Assembly: GCF_024323335.1 (NCBI RefSeq)
Contig: NC_066579.1
Span: forward strand, 241,961,652 to 242,025,651
Length of the DNA: 64,000 nucleotides
Origin: Lathyrus oleraceus
Taxonomy: Eukaryota; Streptophyta; Magnoliopsida; Fabales; Fabaceae
Direction: 5' to 3'
Shown in pieces: positions 10,689-21,397 of the stretch. Both the position numbers and the translations under genes were made by a program. The notes under the pieces were generated by a model. That model was not told the origin of the DNA, did not search any database, and saw only the letters and a program-made list of their open reading frames with translations. The first letter of the stretch is position 1. Each line of letters begins with the position of its first letter.

Positions 10689-12394
10689 TGTAAGGGCAAA
10701 CTGTCATACAACATACGATCATAGGTTTCGATGATGACAAATGACCACCATGGATGAATCGGCATTGTCGATTCCACCTCTACAAAACAAATGCAACATA
10801 TCACCTATCATATCCTTTTCTATGCTCATCTAAACTGTTATATTTCATACAACATATGTGGATAAAATGTGGTCATGACAAAATGCATGAAAACCACAAA
10901 AATCTGAATTTTTGCAGATTTGCAGGGTTTGAGTCGACCGTAGGGTCGGCGCATAACTTAGTGCATTTCCTCACGGGTCAGCGCACAAAAGGCATGAGTC
11001 GACCGCAGGGGTTAGCGCATGAACCAAGGGTCAGCGCATGCGTCGACGCATAGACCTGCTATGGTCGACCGTTCGTGCGCAAATTCAGTTTTTAAGCAAT
11101 TCCCTTTGTGTTTGAAAAGCTGTTAAGTGGGTTGGTTGGTTTGTTACTATAAATAGAAGTTTTTTACTTGTATCATCTAACATTTGACAAATTGATTCAA
11201 GTGTACAAAGAACAAGAAAAAGTGAAATAGGTGTCCAAGATTCATCATCTTCATCTTCAACATCTCACAACACATCAATTACACAACCATTTTTGAAATG
11301 CTTTGTGATTGGTTAAAGGTGATAATGTTCGAAGCCGAGATTGGGGAATCCTGTTCGGGTTGAAGCTTGCGACAGGTTTTTTCTTGAATAAAACCTTTAG
11401 GGTTTTGTCCTTCAACACTGGTTTGATTTTGGGGGTTTTTGGACGAATTCTTCATCAATTTTCAGCTGAGCGAAGGTGATTGAGAAGAGGAAGTCTTCGT
11501 CAATCTAGTAGCAGATTCAGTGATATTGAAGGGAAGATTTCGGGTTCGATTTGTTGTAGTTGAGATCAGTCGAGCCGAGGGTTTGAAGAACTGAGGGTTA
11601 TTCAACAAAGGGCTGGAATCGGAGGTCTATCAACAACAATTGAAGGACTTGATTCACCTTGAATCAAGGAACAAGGAGTGGAAGCAACATTCAACGTCTT
11701 GAGAATTCTGTTGTATATTTGCTTGTCAATCCTTGTATAAATTGTTATACTCAACAGGTGATATCTATTAAAGCAATCTCAATTCTAGTTTTAGAATTGA
11801 GGGCAGACGTACCCCGAAGCAAGGACGATGGGGGAACTGCCTCATCAAATCTTTGTCTTCTCTATTTTTCAGCATATTTGTTTTTTGGCTTAAAAATAAG
11901 TGATTTTTGTATAAGCACTTTTATCAAACCTTGATATTAATTGAGTAAGAAGTTAAAACTCTGTTTCTGAATCCAAAGTACAATAAAATATTGTACTAGA
12001 CTAATTGGAATCACTTACTCAACATAAATATCACTTGGAGTGTTTTTGCACACCAAGTGTTTGATAATTTGCCTAAACCAAAATTATCTTAGTTGTGTAT
12101 CTAGTTTGGTTTGCTCTTTGAATCATTGGAACTAGGAATCCTAGCAAGTGAAATAAATCATTGATAGTGTGACTAGTGTAGTGATTCTTATTCTACATTA
12201 TCACTAATCCATAGGCTAGACGCATATCCGGTTTTCCAATAACAGTTCGTTTTAGACTATATTTTTCTCGGCCGCTTCCGCACTTAAAACAAATTTTCAA
12301 AACCAATTTTTAATTGGTAGCGCCGACTCAAATTTTAATTGGGATCTATTCAACCCCCCCCCCCCCCCTTCTAGATCCGTGCCATAGTCTAACA
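10689..12394 (+). repeat. SIRE-1 3' LTR (1706 bp)
   Basis: Begins TGTAAGGGC directly after the polypurine tract and ends TCTAACA before CATAG. Most of it matches the 5' LTR closely. The main difference is a deletion of about 60-65 bp in the hairpin cluster near 11030. A TATA box lies at 11148. Confidence 0.93.
11148..11155 (+). promoter_or_regulatory. TATA box in SIRE-1 3' LTR
   Basis: TATAAATA, counterpart of 1933-1940. In this position it would drive read-through transcription rightward into Ogre A sequence. Confidence 0.55.
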
Positions 12395-12399
12395 CATAG
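12395..12399 (+). repeat. Target site duplication CATAG, right of SIRE-1
   Basis: Identical to 1409-1413. Removing SIRE-1 and one CATAG keeps the Ogre A ORF1 in phase across the join. Confidence 0.95.
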
Positions 12400-12910
12400 G
12401 AAAGGAAGATCCGAGCTTGGTCCGTGCAATTGTGTAGCTTTGGAAGCTTACACTCTTTGGGTGAAGAAGAGAGCTATGGAGTTGAAGATGCCTTATCCTT
12501 GTGAAAGACCTATGTCTATGGTTGTGGTTGAGCCATTAACTCTCCCTAACCAAGATGTAGAGGAATTGGAAGACGCGCTCGTCAAGATGAAGCAAGAGAA
12601 GGATATGTGGGAAGAGCGTTTCCGTGCTTTGACCAAGAAGCATGAAGAGTTGTAGTTGGAGTCTAAGGACAAAGATGCACTGATTGAGCTACTTGAAGAC
12701 CGAGTGATGAAGAGACAGAGAGAGACAGAGGTTTCATCTTCTATCATGCCTCAGTCTTCTGTTGCTTGGAAGAAGATTATTGACCAGCTTGTCCTTGAGA
12801 AGACTTAGATGAAGGCTTCTTTTGAGACTGAGACACGTCGCATTCGAAGGAAGTACACGCCTTCATCCAGATCTTCTGACATTGGTGTTAGGGATCCTTA
12901 GGATGACTAG
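12400..12910 (+). pseudogene. Ogre A ORF1, 3' part
   Basis: Continues the frame of 413-1413. It holds a conserved basic segment (WVKKRAMELKMPYPC) with a counterpart in Ogre B (WVKSRAKTIKLPYPW near 55220). A Glu/Lys-rich coiled-coil region follows. In-frame stops are TAG 12653, TAG 12806, TAG 12899 and TAG 12908; the last may be near the natural end. The stops fit C-to-T changes at CAG codons. Confidence 0.82.
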
Positions 12911-13208
12911 TCTCCTTTTATCTTGTATCTCTTATTATGGTTTTTGAAATTGTACTCAGTGTAATCCTTCCAATTTATATAAATGAAAAGAGATTTTTTG
13001 GTCATATCAAATTATTGCAATTGCCATTTAAATATTATATATTTGAAAATGATATAGTAAAGTTCCTTGAAAATAAAAATAATCAAGCATTGCATTTCAT
13101 GCATCATTTGCATAAGCAGGTCTTTGCCAGGTGTCTGATTGGTGTTTCTTATGTGCTTTAGCCAAGCTGACTCACCGGTACAATACCAGAGCTAATCATC
13201 TGAAAATT
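12911..13208 (+). other. Ogre A ORF1/gag spacer
   Basis: AT-rich non-coding stretch, partly similar to the segment following ORF1 in Ogre B (54185-54340), with a shared TTTGTACT/AATTGTACT and AAATGAA-AAGAGA pattern. No gene seen. Confidence 0.6.
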
Positions 13209-15155
13209 ATGGAGCATCTAGAGCAAGAGAATCGAGAGCTGAAGGACGAGATCGCCCGATTGACTGCCATGATGGAGTCAGTCCTTGCTGCTTAAAGCCA
13301 AGCTTCCCCAACACCTACAACTCCTCCCGCGAGGACTATTACTACAAAAGTGGTTACCTCTACCGTGCCTGCTGCCACCGCCCATTTCGCACTGAACCTG
13401 CCTACCGGATTCCTGTGGGGAATGCCGCCCAACTTTGTGCCAGAAGGCTTTGCACCTACTTTTGCTTCCATGCCGACATCTAGCCCGGTCATGTCTGTGC
13501 CACCTCCAGTTGTGCACACTTTGCCTCGCGTAGAGGATACCATCTATCATTCCTCGCCGTCTGAGGGTTTGGATGTTTATGAGAAGATGGATGAAATGAA
13601 AGATCAATTTCTTGAGCTGCGCAAGAAATTGAAGACGCTGAGAGGTAAAAATCTGTTTGGGAAGAGTGTTGCTGAATTGTGCTTGGTACCCAATGTTAAA
13701 ATCCCGGTGAAATTCAAAGTGCCTGACTTTGAAAAATATAAAGGGGAACTCTTGTCCACTCAGTCATCTTGTGATGTATGCCCGCAAGATGTCAACTCAG
13801 ACAGATAACGACCAATTGCTTATTCACTACTTCCAGGATAGCTTGACTGGTGTTGCACTCCGTTGGTATATGGGGTTAGATAGTGCAAGCATTCGCACTT
13901 TCAATGACTTGGGAGAGGATTTTGTGAATCAATACAAGTATAATATGGACATGGCGCCGGATAGAGACCATTTGAGGTCTATCTCTCAGAAGGACAAAGA
14001 GACATTCAAAGAATACGCGCAGAGATGGAAGGAGTTGGCTACCCAAATCACTCCTCCTTTGGAGGAGAAAGAGATAACAAAAATCTTCTTGAAAACCCTG
14101 ATTTCATTTTACTATGACTGCATGATCGCCAGTGCCCCCAGTGATTTTACCGAAATGGTAAATATGGGGATGAGACTTGAAGAAGGGGTCCGTGAAGGAC
14201 GATTGTTAAAATATGAGGCGTCGACGAGTAAGAGGTATGGGAGTAGTTTCAACAAGAAGAAGGACGGTGAGACAAATGCAATTTTCAGTGGGAGGCAGAG
14301 GAGGCCTCAGATCAGAAGAAATCCACCACCCCGTCAACATCATCATCATCAAGTATCTTCCTTAATTCCAGTATTTTTTAATCAACAAACAACACTGATT
14401 CAACAACAACAACAACAACATCAACGTCAACAACAACAATAACAACAACAACAAAGAACAAACACCTGCAACAACAACAATACCAACAACAATCATCATC
14501 AGCAGAACTTTGAGAGGAAGAAGGTCTCTTTTGACCCGATTCCTATGTCGTATGCAGAGTTGTATCCCTCGTTGGTTCTAAAGAACTTGATTCAACCGAG
14601 GAACCCACTGCAAATCCCAGAACCACTTCCTTGTTGGTATAAACCTGAGCTTCGTTGTGCTTTTCATCAGGGTGCACCTAGGTGTGATATTGAAAACTGT
14701 TATCCGTTGAAATATGAGGTGCAAAAGCTTATGAAGAGTGGTATGGTGTCATTTGAGGACCGCGCGCCGAATGTGAAAGCTAACCCTTTGCCCGCTCATG
14801 GGAACTCTTTAGTGAATATGGTGGACGGTTGTCCTGGTGAATTCAAAGTTTTTGATGTTTGATTTATCCGAAGATCTTTGGTGCAGATGCACAAAGATAT
14901 CTGTTTGGTGAGTGACTGTGAACATGACCATGATGGTTGTGTTGTCTGTAGCGTGAACCCAAGAGGGTGTGATATAGTGAAAAGGGACATCCAGCGTCTG
15001 ATGGATGAAGGCGTGATTCAGATTGTTCAATCTCGTCATGTAGATGACGATGACGATGTCAATGTCATAGTGCCCATTTTCAAGCAACGAGATCGATTGG
15101 TAATAAATATGATGGCAGCAATAACAAGAATGTCAGTCAGAGATCAGCATCGTCG
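13209..15155 (+). pseudogene. gag: Ogre A gag
   Basis: Starts near ATG 13209 with a short coiled coil, then TAA 13293. The Pro-rich linker leads to a Ty3/gypsy capsid domain (ALRWYMGLDSASIRTFNDLG, then YAQRWKELATQI). The phase shifts at a G4 run (13743-13746) before the capsid. A CAA-repeat codes polyglutamine, then Asn-rich sequence (14399-14500), with TAA 14440 inside it. The C-terminal CAFHQGAPRCDIENCYPLK cluster is the Ogre-type zinc-binding-like region. TGA 14860 and a frameshift near 15110 follow. Confidence 0.88.
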
Positions 15156-16511
15156 TTGGTAATATGGTTAGCGGGCCTAGTCCCGTATTCATCTGATAAG
15201 GCTGTACCATACCAGTATAATGCTACAATGATAGAGAATGGTCAAGAGGTCCCGTTACCTACGACCAGTTTAGTGGTAAGCATTGCTGATGTTACGAAGG
15301 TGACCCGCAGTGGTCGAGTGTTTGGGTCAGTCGTCCCAGAAAATAAAGAAGAGTTGATTGTTGGTAAGAAGGCGGAGGTGCCTAATGTAGATCCAGTCGG
15401 ATGTTCAAAGGATAAGTCTGGTGAATCCAGCAACTTGAAAGCCAATGATGATGATGAGGTACTCCGATTGATCAAGAGAAGTGAGTTCAATGTGGTTGAG
15501 CAGCTGCTCCAGACCCCCTCGAAGATTTCTGTGTTGTCTTTGCTTTTGAATTTTGAAGCGCACAGAGAAGCACTACAGAGAGTTCTTGAACAAGCATATG
15601 TAGAGCAAGATGTTACTGTGGATCAGTTTGATCACATTGTGGCTAACATCACTTCATCCAATAATTTGAGCTTCTGCGACGAAGAACTCCCTGAGGAGGG
15701 AAGAAATCATAATCTGGCTTTGCATATTTCAATGAACTGTAAAGAACATGCTTTGTCAAATGTGCTTGTTGACCCTGGTTCATCACTCAATGTGCTTCCG
15801 AAGTCAACTTTGTCAAAGCTATCTTATCAAGGAACGCCCATGAGATATAGTGGGGTGATTGTCAAAGCCTTTGATGGCTCGCGCAAAACGGTTATTGATG
15901 AAGTGGACCTCCCAGTCAAGATAGGTTCGAGTGATTTTCATATTATTTTTCAAGTAATGGATATCCATCCGGCCTACAACTGTTTATTGGGAAGGCCATG
16001 GATTCATGAGGCAGGGGTTGTTACCTCCACACTGCACCAGAAGCTCAAATTTGTCAAGAATGGCAAGCTAGTGATTGTGGGAGGAGAGAAAGCACTGTTG
16101 GTTAGCCATCTGTAATCTTTCTTGTATGTTGAAGCTGAGGATGAGATTGGAACTCCGTTCCAAGCCTTATCTATTACTGCTGAGAATAGAATTGGGGCAC
16201 TTATGTCCTCACTGAAAGATGCTCAGAAGATTGTTGAAGAGGGTGATGTTGATCAATGGGGGGCGCATGGTAGAGGTCTCCGACAACAAAGGCAGAACTG
16301 GTTTGGGGTTCCATAAGGGCTCGTCCACTGTTAGATCTGAAGATATGCAACTTAGCTTCCGTAGCGGAGGGTTCATTCATGGAAATGAACAGCACTTAGT
16401 TGATGTGCTAGAGGATAGCAAAGAGGAAAACTGCACCAACTTTGTGACGCATGGAAAGACATGCAACAATTGGATTGCTGTTGATATTCCTGTTATTTTG
16501 CATCCATCTAA
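15156..16511 (+). pseudogene. Ogre A aspartic protease region
   Basis: Retropepsin-like region with VLVDPGSSLNVLP near 15765 as active site and LLGRPWIHEAG about 75 residues later. The active-site triad reads D-P-G where retropepsins have D-T/S-G, so it is probably dead. TAA 16113 and a frameshift in a G6 run (16258-16263) follow. The reading frame then proceeds to the intron donor at 16512. In Ogre, protease and RT are joined by splicing (family knowledge). Confidence 0.87.
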
Positions 16512-16764
16512 GTAATTGCTTTTATATTTTAAAATCCTTCTCCTTTGCCTAAGGGAGAAGTGAACATTGTTTGGGCATTTTAAATTGATCATCAATAAAA
16601 TTAATTCTATTCATCCACATCTTTGATGTTTATTTTTACTTTTTGCTTTATTCTGAAAATGGTAATCACAAAAAAAACATAAATAAACAATGAAATTGTC
16701 CATCTGCGTAATATTTGGTCACAAATTCACTTCTCTAAAATCAAAATATCAAATCATTATGTAG
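16512..16764 (+). other. Putative Ogre A intron between protease and RT (253 nt)
   Basis: Donor A|GTAATTG at 16512, AT-rich body, acceptor TTATGTAG ending 16764. Unspliced RNA meets TAA at 16513 at once. Removing 16512-16764 makes AA+G a Lys codon and runs in phase into the RT frame at 16766. An intron at exactly this boundary is documented for legume Ogre elements. The splice sites are sequence predictions only. Confidence 0.8.
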
Positions 16765-18510
16765 GTTGGTTCCTAACCCCATTGAATACAATGATCCTTC
16801 TCCTTCTCCAAATTTTGAATTCCCTGTGTTTGAGGCCGAGGAGGAAAGTGATGTAGAAGTGAGTGAGGAATTGTCTCGTCTTCTTGAGCAAGATGAAAAG
16901 ATTATTCATCCGTTTGAAGAGCGGATTGAGCTAGTCAACCTGGGTTCCGAAGATGATGTGAAGGAAGTCATGATTGGGTCTCGATTGGGTCCAGATGCTA
17001 AGAAGGGGTTGATTGATCTTCTTCGAGAGTATTCATATGTGTTTGCTTGGTCCTATCAAGACATGCCTGGGTTGGATTTTGAGATTGTGGAGCATAGATT
17101 GACGTTGAAGCCAGAATGCCCTCTAGTCAAGCAGAAGTTGAGAAGAACGCATCCTGATATGGCTGTGAAGATCAAAGAGGAAGTTCAGAAGCAGATTGAT
17201 GTCGGTTTCCTTGTAACTGCTGAGTATCCGCAATGGGTGGCCAATATTGTGCCTGTGCTGAAGAAAGATGGAAAAGTTCGCATGTCTGTTGACTATAAAG
17301 ATTTGAATAAAGCCAGTCCGAAAGATGATTTCCCTCTGCCACACATTGATATGTTGGTAGACAACACTGCTAAATTCAAAGTCTTTTCATTTATGGATGG
17401 ATTTTCTGGATACAATCAGATCAAGATGGCACCCGAAGATATGGAAAAGACCACATTCATTACACCATGGGGAACATTCTGTTATAGAGTGATGCCTTTC
17501 GGTCTAAAGAATGCTGGTGCAACTTACCAGAGAGCAATGACTACTCTTTTTCATGATATGATGCATAAAGAGATTGAACTTTATGTCGATGATATGATTG
17601 CTAAATCGATTGATGAAGAGGAACATGTTGAGCATTTGTTGAAGTTATTCCAGCGTTTGAGGAAGTATAAACTCCGCCTGAATCCTTATAAGTGTACTTT
17701 TGGTGTTCGTTCTGATAAGTTGTTTGGCTTTATTGTCAGCGAGAGGGGTATTGAAGTTGATCCTGCCAAAGTCAAAGCAATACAAGAGATGCCTGCGCCC
17801 AAAACTGAGAAGCAAGTCAGAGGTTTTCTCGGCCGCTAGAATTATATTTCCAGATTCATTTCCCACATGACTGCCACATATGCGCCTATATTCAAGCTTC
17901 TTCAGAAAGATCAGTCTTGTGATTGGACCGAACATTTCCATAAAGCATTTGATAGTATCAAGGAATATTTGCTTGAACCTCCTATTTTGTCTCCACCTGT
18001 TGAAGGAAGACCGTTGATCATGTATTTGACTGTGCTAGAAGACAGTATGGGTTGTGTTCTTGGGCAGCAAGATGAGACTGGAAAGAAAGAATTTGCAATT
18101 TACTACCTCAGTAAGAAGTTCACCGACTGTGAGACTCGGTATTCAATGCTTGAGAAGACTTGTTGCGCATTGGCTTGGCTGCTAAGCGTCTGCGTCGGTA
18201 TATGTTGAATCATACCACTTGGTTGATATCCAAAATGGACTCAATTAAGTATATATTTGAGAAGCCTTCTTTAACTGGGAGGATTGCTCGTTGGCAGATG
18301 TTGTTATCAGAGTATGATATCGAATACCGATCTCAGAAAGCGATCAAATGTAGTATCTTGGCTGACCATTTGGCTCACCATTTGGCTCACCAACCAATTG
18401 AAGATTATCAGTCGGTACAGTATGATTTTCCAGATGAAGAGATTTTGCACTTGAAAATGAAAGATTGTGATGAACCATTTCTTGAAGAAGGGCCAGAGCC
18501 TGTTTCCCGT
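16765..18510 (+). pseudogene. pol: Ogre A reverse transcriptase and first RNase H
   Basis: Ty3/gypsy RT with DYKDLNKASPKDDFPLP, FSFMDGFSGYNQIKMAPED, MPFGLKNAGATYQ and catalytic ELYVDDMIAKS, followed by the connection region and RNase H (CVLGQQDETGKKEFAIYYLS). TAG 17837 interrupts the conserved FLGRxNYISRF segment. A frameshift lies at about 18175, after which the phase changes and stays constant to 20205. A Gln/His tether follows to TGA 18511. Confidence 0.9.
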
Positions 18511-18903
18511 TGAGGCATGGTATTTGATGGAGCTGTTAATCAATATGGAAATGGCATTGGGGCAGTGCTTATTACTCCTCAAGGCACGCATCTACCATTT
18601 ACAGCTAGATTGACTCTCAAGTGTACAAACAACATGGCAGAATATGAAGCTTGCATTATGGGGCTTGAAGAGGCCATGAATCTCAGAATCAAGCATTTGG
18701 ATGTCTTCAGTGATTCGACTTTGGTTGTGAATCAGATTAAAGGAGAATGGGAGACAAATCAACCCGGTTTAATACCATATAGAGATTATGCGAGGAGGAT
18801 TTCAACTTTCTTTACAAAGGTTGAATTTCATCATATTCCTCGAGATGAAAACCGGATGGCAGATGCTCTTGCAACGTTGGCATCAATGATCGTAGTGAAG
18901 TAA
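18511..18903 (+). pseudogene. Ogre A second (archaeal-type) RNase H domain
   Basis: Extra RNase H-like domain: VFDGAVNQYGNGIGAVL, MAEYEACIMGLEEA, VFSDSTLVVNQIKGEW, IPRDENRMADALATLASM. The D, E, D, D acidic residues are visible. A second RNase H after the first is diagnostic of the Tat/Ogre clade. It is bounded by TGA 18511 and TAA 18901 in the same phase as the flanking pol, so these are point-mutation breaks in a longer polyprotein. Confidence 0.88.
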
Positions 18904-20205
18904 TGGAATGAAGTTCCCAATTTATCCGTGATGCGTCTTGATAGGCAAGCTCATGTGTTTGTTGTTGAAGAGGTCAAAGATGAGAAGCAGTGGTATTACG
19001 ACATCAAATGTTTCCCCCAAAGTCAGATTTACCCGCCTGGGACATCTTTGAAAGATAAGAAGACTTTGAGAAGATTAGTCGGTAATTTCTACTTGAATGG
19101 TGATATACTGCACAAGAGAAACTTCGACATGGTTTTGCTCAGATGTGTGGATAGACACGAAGCAGATTTATTGATGACCGAAGTGCACGAAGGTTCCTTT
19201 GGTACTCATTCCAATGGACATGCAATGGCGAAGAAGATGTTGTGAGCAGGTTACTATTGGCTGACAATGGAATCTGACTGTTGCAAGTTTGTGAAGAAAC
19301 GCCACAAGTGTCAAATATATGCTGATAAGATTCATGTTCCTCCAACACTATTGAATGTTATCTCTTCCCCATGGCCCTTCTCCATGTGGGGAATTGATAT
19401 GACTGGGATGATTGACCCCAAAGCTTCGAATGGACATCATTTCATTTTGGTCGCAATTGACTACTTCACAAAATGGGTTGAAGTGGAATCGTATGCAAAT
19501 GTAACCAAGAAAGTTGTTGTAAGGTTTATCAAGAATCAGATCATATGTTGTTATGGTGTGCCAAGTAAGATCATTAATGATAATGGATCGAACTTGAATA
19601 ACAATATGGTGGAAGCTCTTTGCAAAGACTTCAAGATTGCACATCATAATTCTTCTCCCTATAGACCTAAGATGAATGGGGTTGTTGAAGCTGCGAACAA
19701 GAACATCAAGAATATTATCCAGAAGATGGTTGTCACATATAAGGATTGGCATGAGATACTCCCATTTGCTTTACATAGGTATCGTACATCTGTCCGCACT
19801 TCAACAGGGGCAACCCCTTTCTCTCTTGTATATGGTATGGAAGCAGTACTCCCCGTAGAGGTTGAGATTCCTTCATTGCATGTGCTCATGGAAGCCAAGT
19901 TGACTGAAGCTGAATGATGTCAGACTAGGTTTGATCAGTTGAATTTGATTGAAGATAAGAGATTGACTGCCATGTGTCACGGTCAGTTATATCGGCAGAG
20001 GATGAAGAAAGCTTTTGATAAGAAGGTCAAACCTCGAGTGTTCAGAGAAGGTGATCTTGTGCTCAAGAATATTTTGACGTTCAAGCCAGATTCCAGAAGA
20101 AAATGGACTCCCTTTTCAGGTGGTGCATTGATTCTTACAACTATGGATGGTGAAGAGTTCACTCGTCCTGTGAACGCAGATGCAGTCAAGAAATACTTCG
20201 CCTAA
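18904..20205 (+). pseudogene. Ogre A integrase
   Basis: Zinc region with HEGSFGTHSNGHAMAKKML, then TGA 19243, then CCKFVKKRHKCQIYA. Catalytic core: MWGIDMTGMI (D), IINDNGSN (D), MNGVVEAANK (E). TGA 19915 falls after the core, and the C-terminal region ends at TAA 20203 after VNADAVKKYFA. There is no chromodomain, as expected for Tat/Ogre. All breaks are substitutions in one phase. Confidence 0.9.
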
Positions 20206-21397
20206 AAAATAAAGAACAGCTCGCTAAGTTGAAAACCTGAAAGGGCGGCTTAGGCAAAAATGAGCATCTCGGTGGATTGAAAACCCGAAAGGGCGATCCA
20301 GGCAAAAATTAGAGACATAAAACAGAAGAAATTTCCCGATAAGTTGAGTACCCCACCTTGGGGAAAATTATGCAAAAATTAGGGATTATGGCAAGTAACT
20401 GCACTATGCTGATCTTCAGTGATTTTGAAGACTTGTTTGAGCACAAGGGTGAGCATCAGTTCATCATCCCAGCAGCGGTCAAGAGCACAGTGGATATCAA
20501 GAGTTGGTAGAAGGATTAAGGATCATTTGTATTCAATGTAACCCTTTTCCATGTAAATTACCATTTTCAACTTTGTAAAATCTACAGGGTCTTGTCATTT
20601 ACAGACTACCATTCTATTAAATAAAGTTGAGCTTTTATCCAATTGTTTCTACTCTTATTTACTTCAGCCAATAGTTTTAAATTTTATTATTATCATTTTA
20701 AAATTAAATTTTAAATCAAAATCAAATTTTCTTTAATATATTAAAGCAAGAATTTTTCCAAAGCAAGTAAGAAGGATATCAACAACATTTCAGTAAAAAG
20801 CAAGTCCTTAAGTGTGAAGCATCAAAGGTTCCCCAAGAAGTTAACTCTTCAGGTATCCCTAGATATCAGTATTGATTCAGTTCCTCGATGGAGTGTTTGA
20901 TCCCCAGTGGAGCTTCTTTCTTTATCCTCAGCTGAGTTGGTTGATCTAGATACCCTGCGGCGTGTCCTTGTCCCCAACAGAGTTTCGGCCTTCCCCAGCG
21001 GAGTTCGTATTTCCTCAGCAGGTAGATCGTCATCAGAGATGTTTGATCTTCCCCAGTAGATCGCTTGGTGTCTCTACCAATCGTGATTTACCTTTGCTCC
21101 CCAGTCTGAGTTTCCTCCTGGTTCCTGAGCAGCTTTTGATTTGTTTCTCTGTAGGGTTGTCTCCCATTTTTTATGGTGTTGACCTAAAATTCCCCACAGA
21201 TTGGATGTCTTATCCTTAGCAGATCTCCTCCATCCTCAGCAAGGGTCGAGCCCTTGGGACGTTGATCTCCCTGTTCTCCGGCAGTTGTCTCCCTATTTTG
21301 TGGACTGGCCGAGGATTGTACCGGTGGTTCAAATTCTTTGCGACACCTCTGTATCCTTTGAGATTGTTTTGTTAGCATAATCATCATATACACCTAT
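20206..21397 (+). other. Ogre A 3' untranslated region, first part
   Basis: Non-coding. It starts with repeated motifs built on GAAAACC(T/C)GAAAGGGCG (20233-20306), then Pro/Ser-like CCCCAGC(G)GAGTT phrases around 20900-21240. It is cut at 21397 by the Athila insertion and resumes at 41005. Small open frames on both strands look incidental. Confidence 0.75.
21393..21397 (+). repeat. Target site duplication CCTAT, left of Athila
   Basis: CCTAT precedes the LTR start TGTTAGGG and recurs after the 3' LTR at 41000-41004, and again in the duplicated copy at 47890-47894. Confidence 0.95.

Larger units (their letters stand above)
1414..12394 (+). mobile_element. SIRE-1: full-length Sirevirus (Ty1/copia) retrotransposon with an extra ORF
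   Basis: Complete 10.98-kb element in the order LTR, tRNA-Met-type primer site, gag, protease-integrase-RT-RNase H, extra ORF, three polypurine tracts, LTR. Integrase lies before RT, which is the copia order. Long gag, downstream extra ORF, primer site TGGTATCAGGAGC and repeated polypurine tracts identify the Sirevirus/Maximus lineage (family knowledge). It is flanked by CATAG duplications and disrupts Ogre A ORF1. gag and pol carry premature stops; the extra ORF is open. Confidence 0.93.

Noticed and set aside
14399..14500. CAA microsatellite as an independent repeat locus
   Set aside because: It is in frame within Ogre gag and encodes the Gln/Asn-rich linker seen in this family; only the TAA inside is notable.
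18361..18390. Short repeat encoding HLAHHLAHQ as a special motif
   Set aside because: A local triplet-phase duplication of GGCTCACCATTT in the linker before the second RNase H; probably slippage without function.
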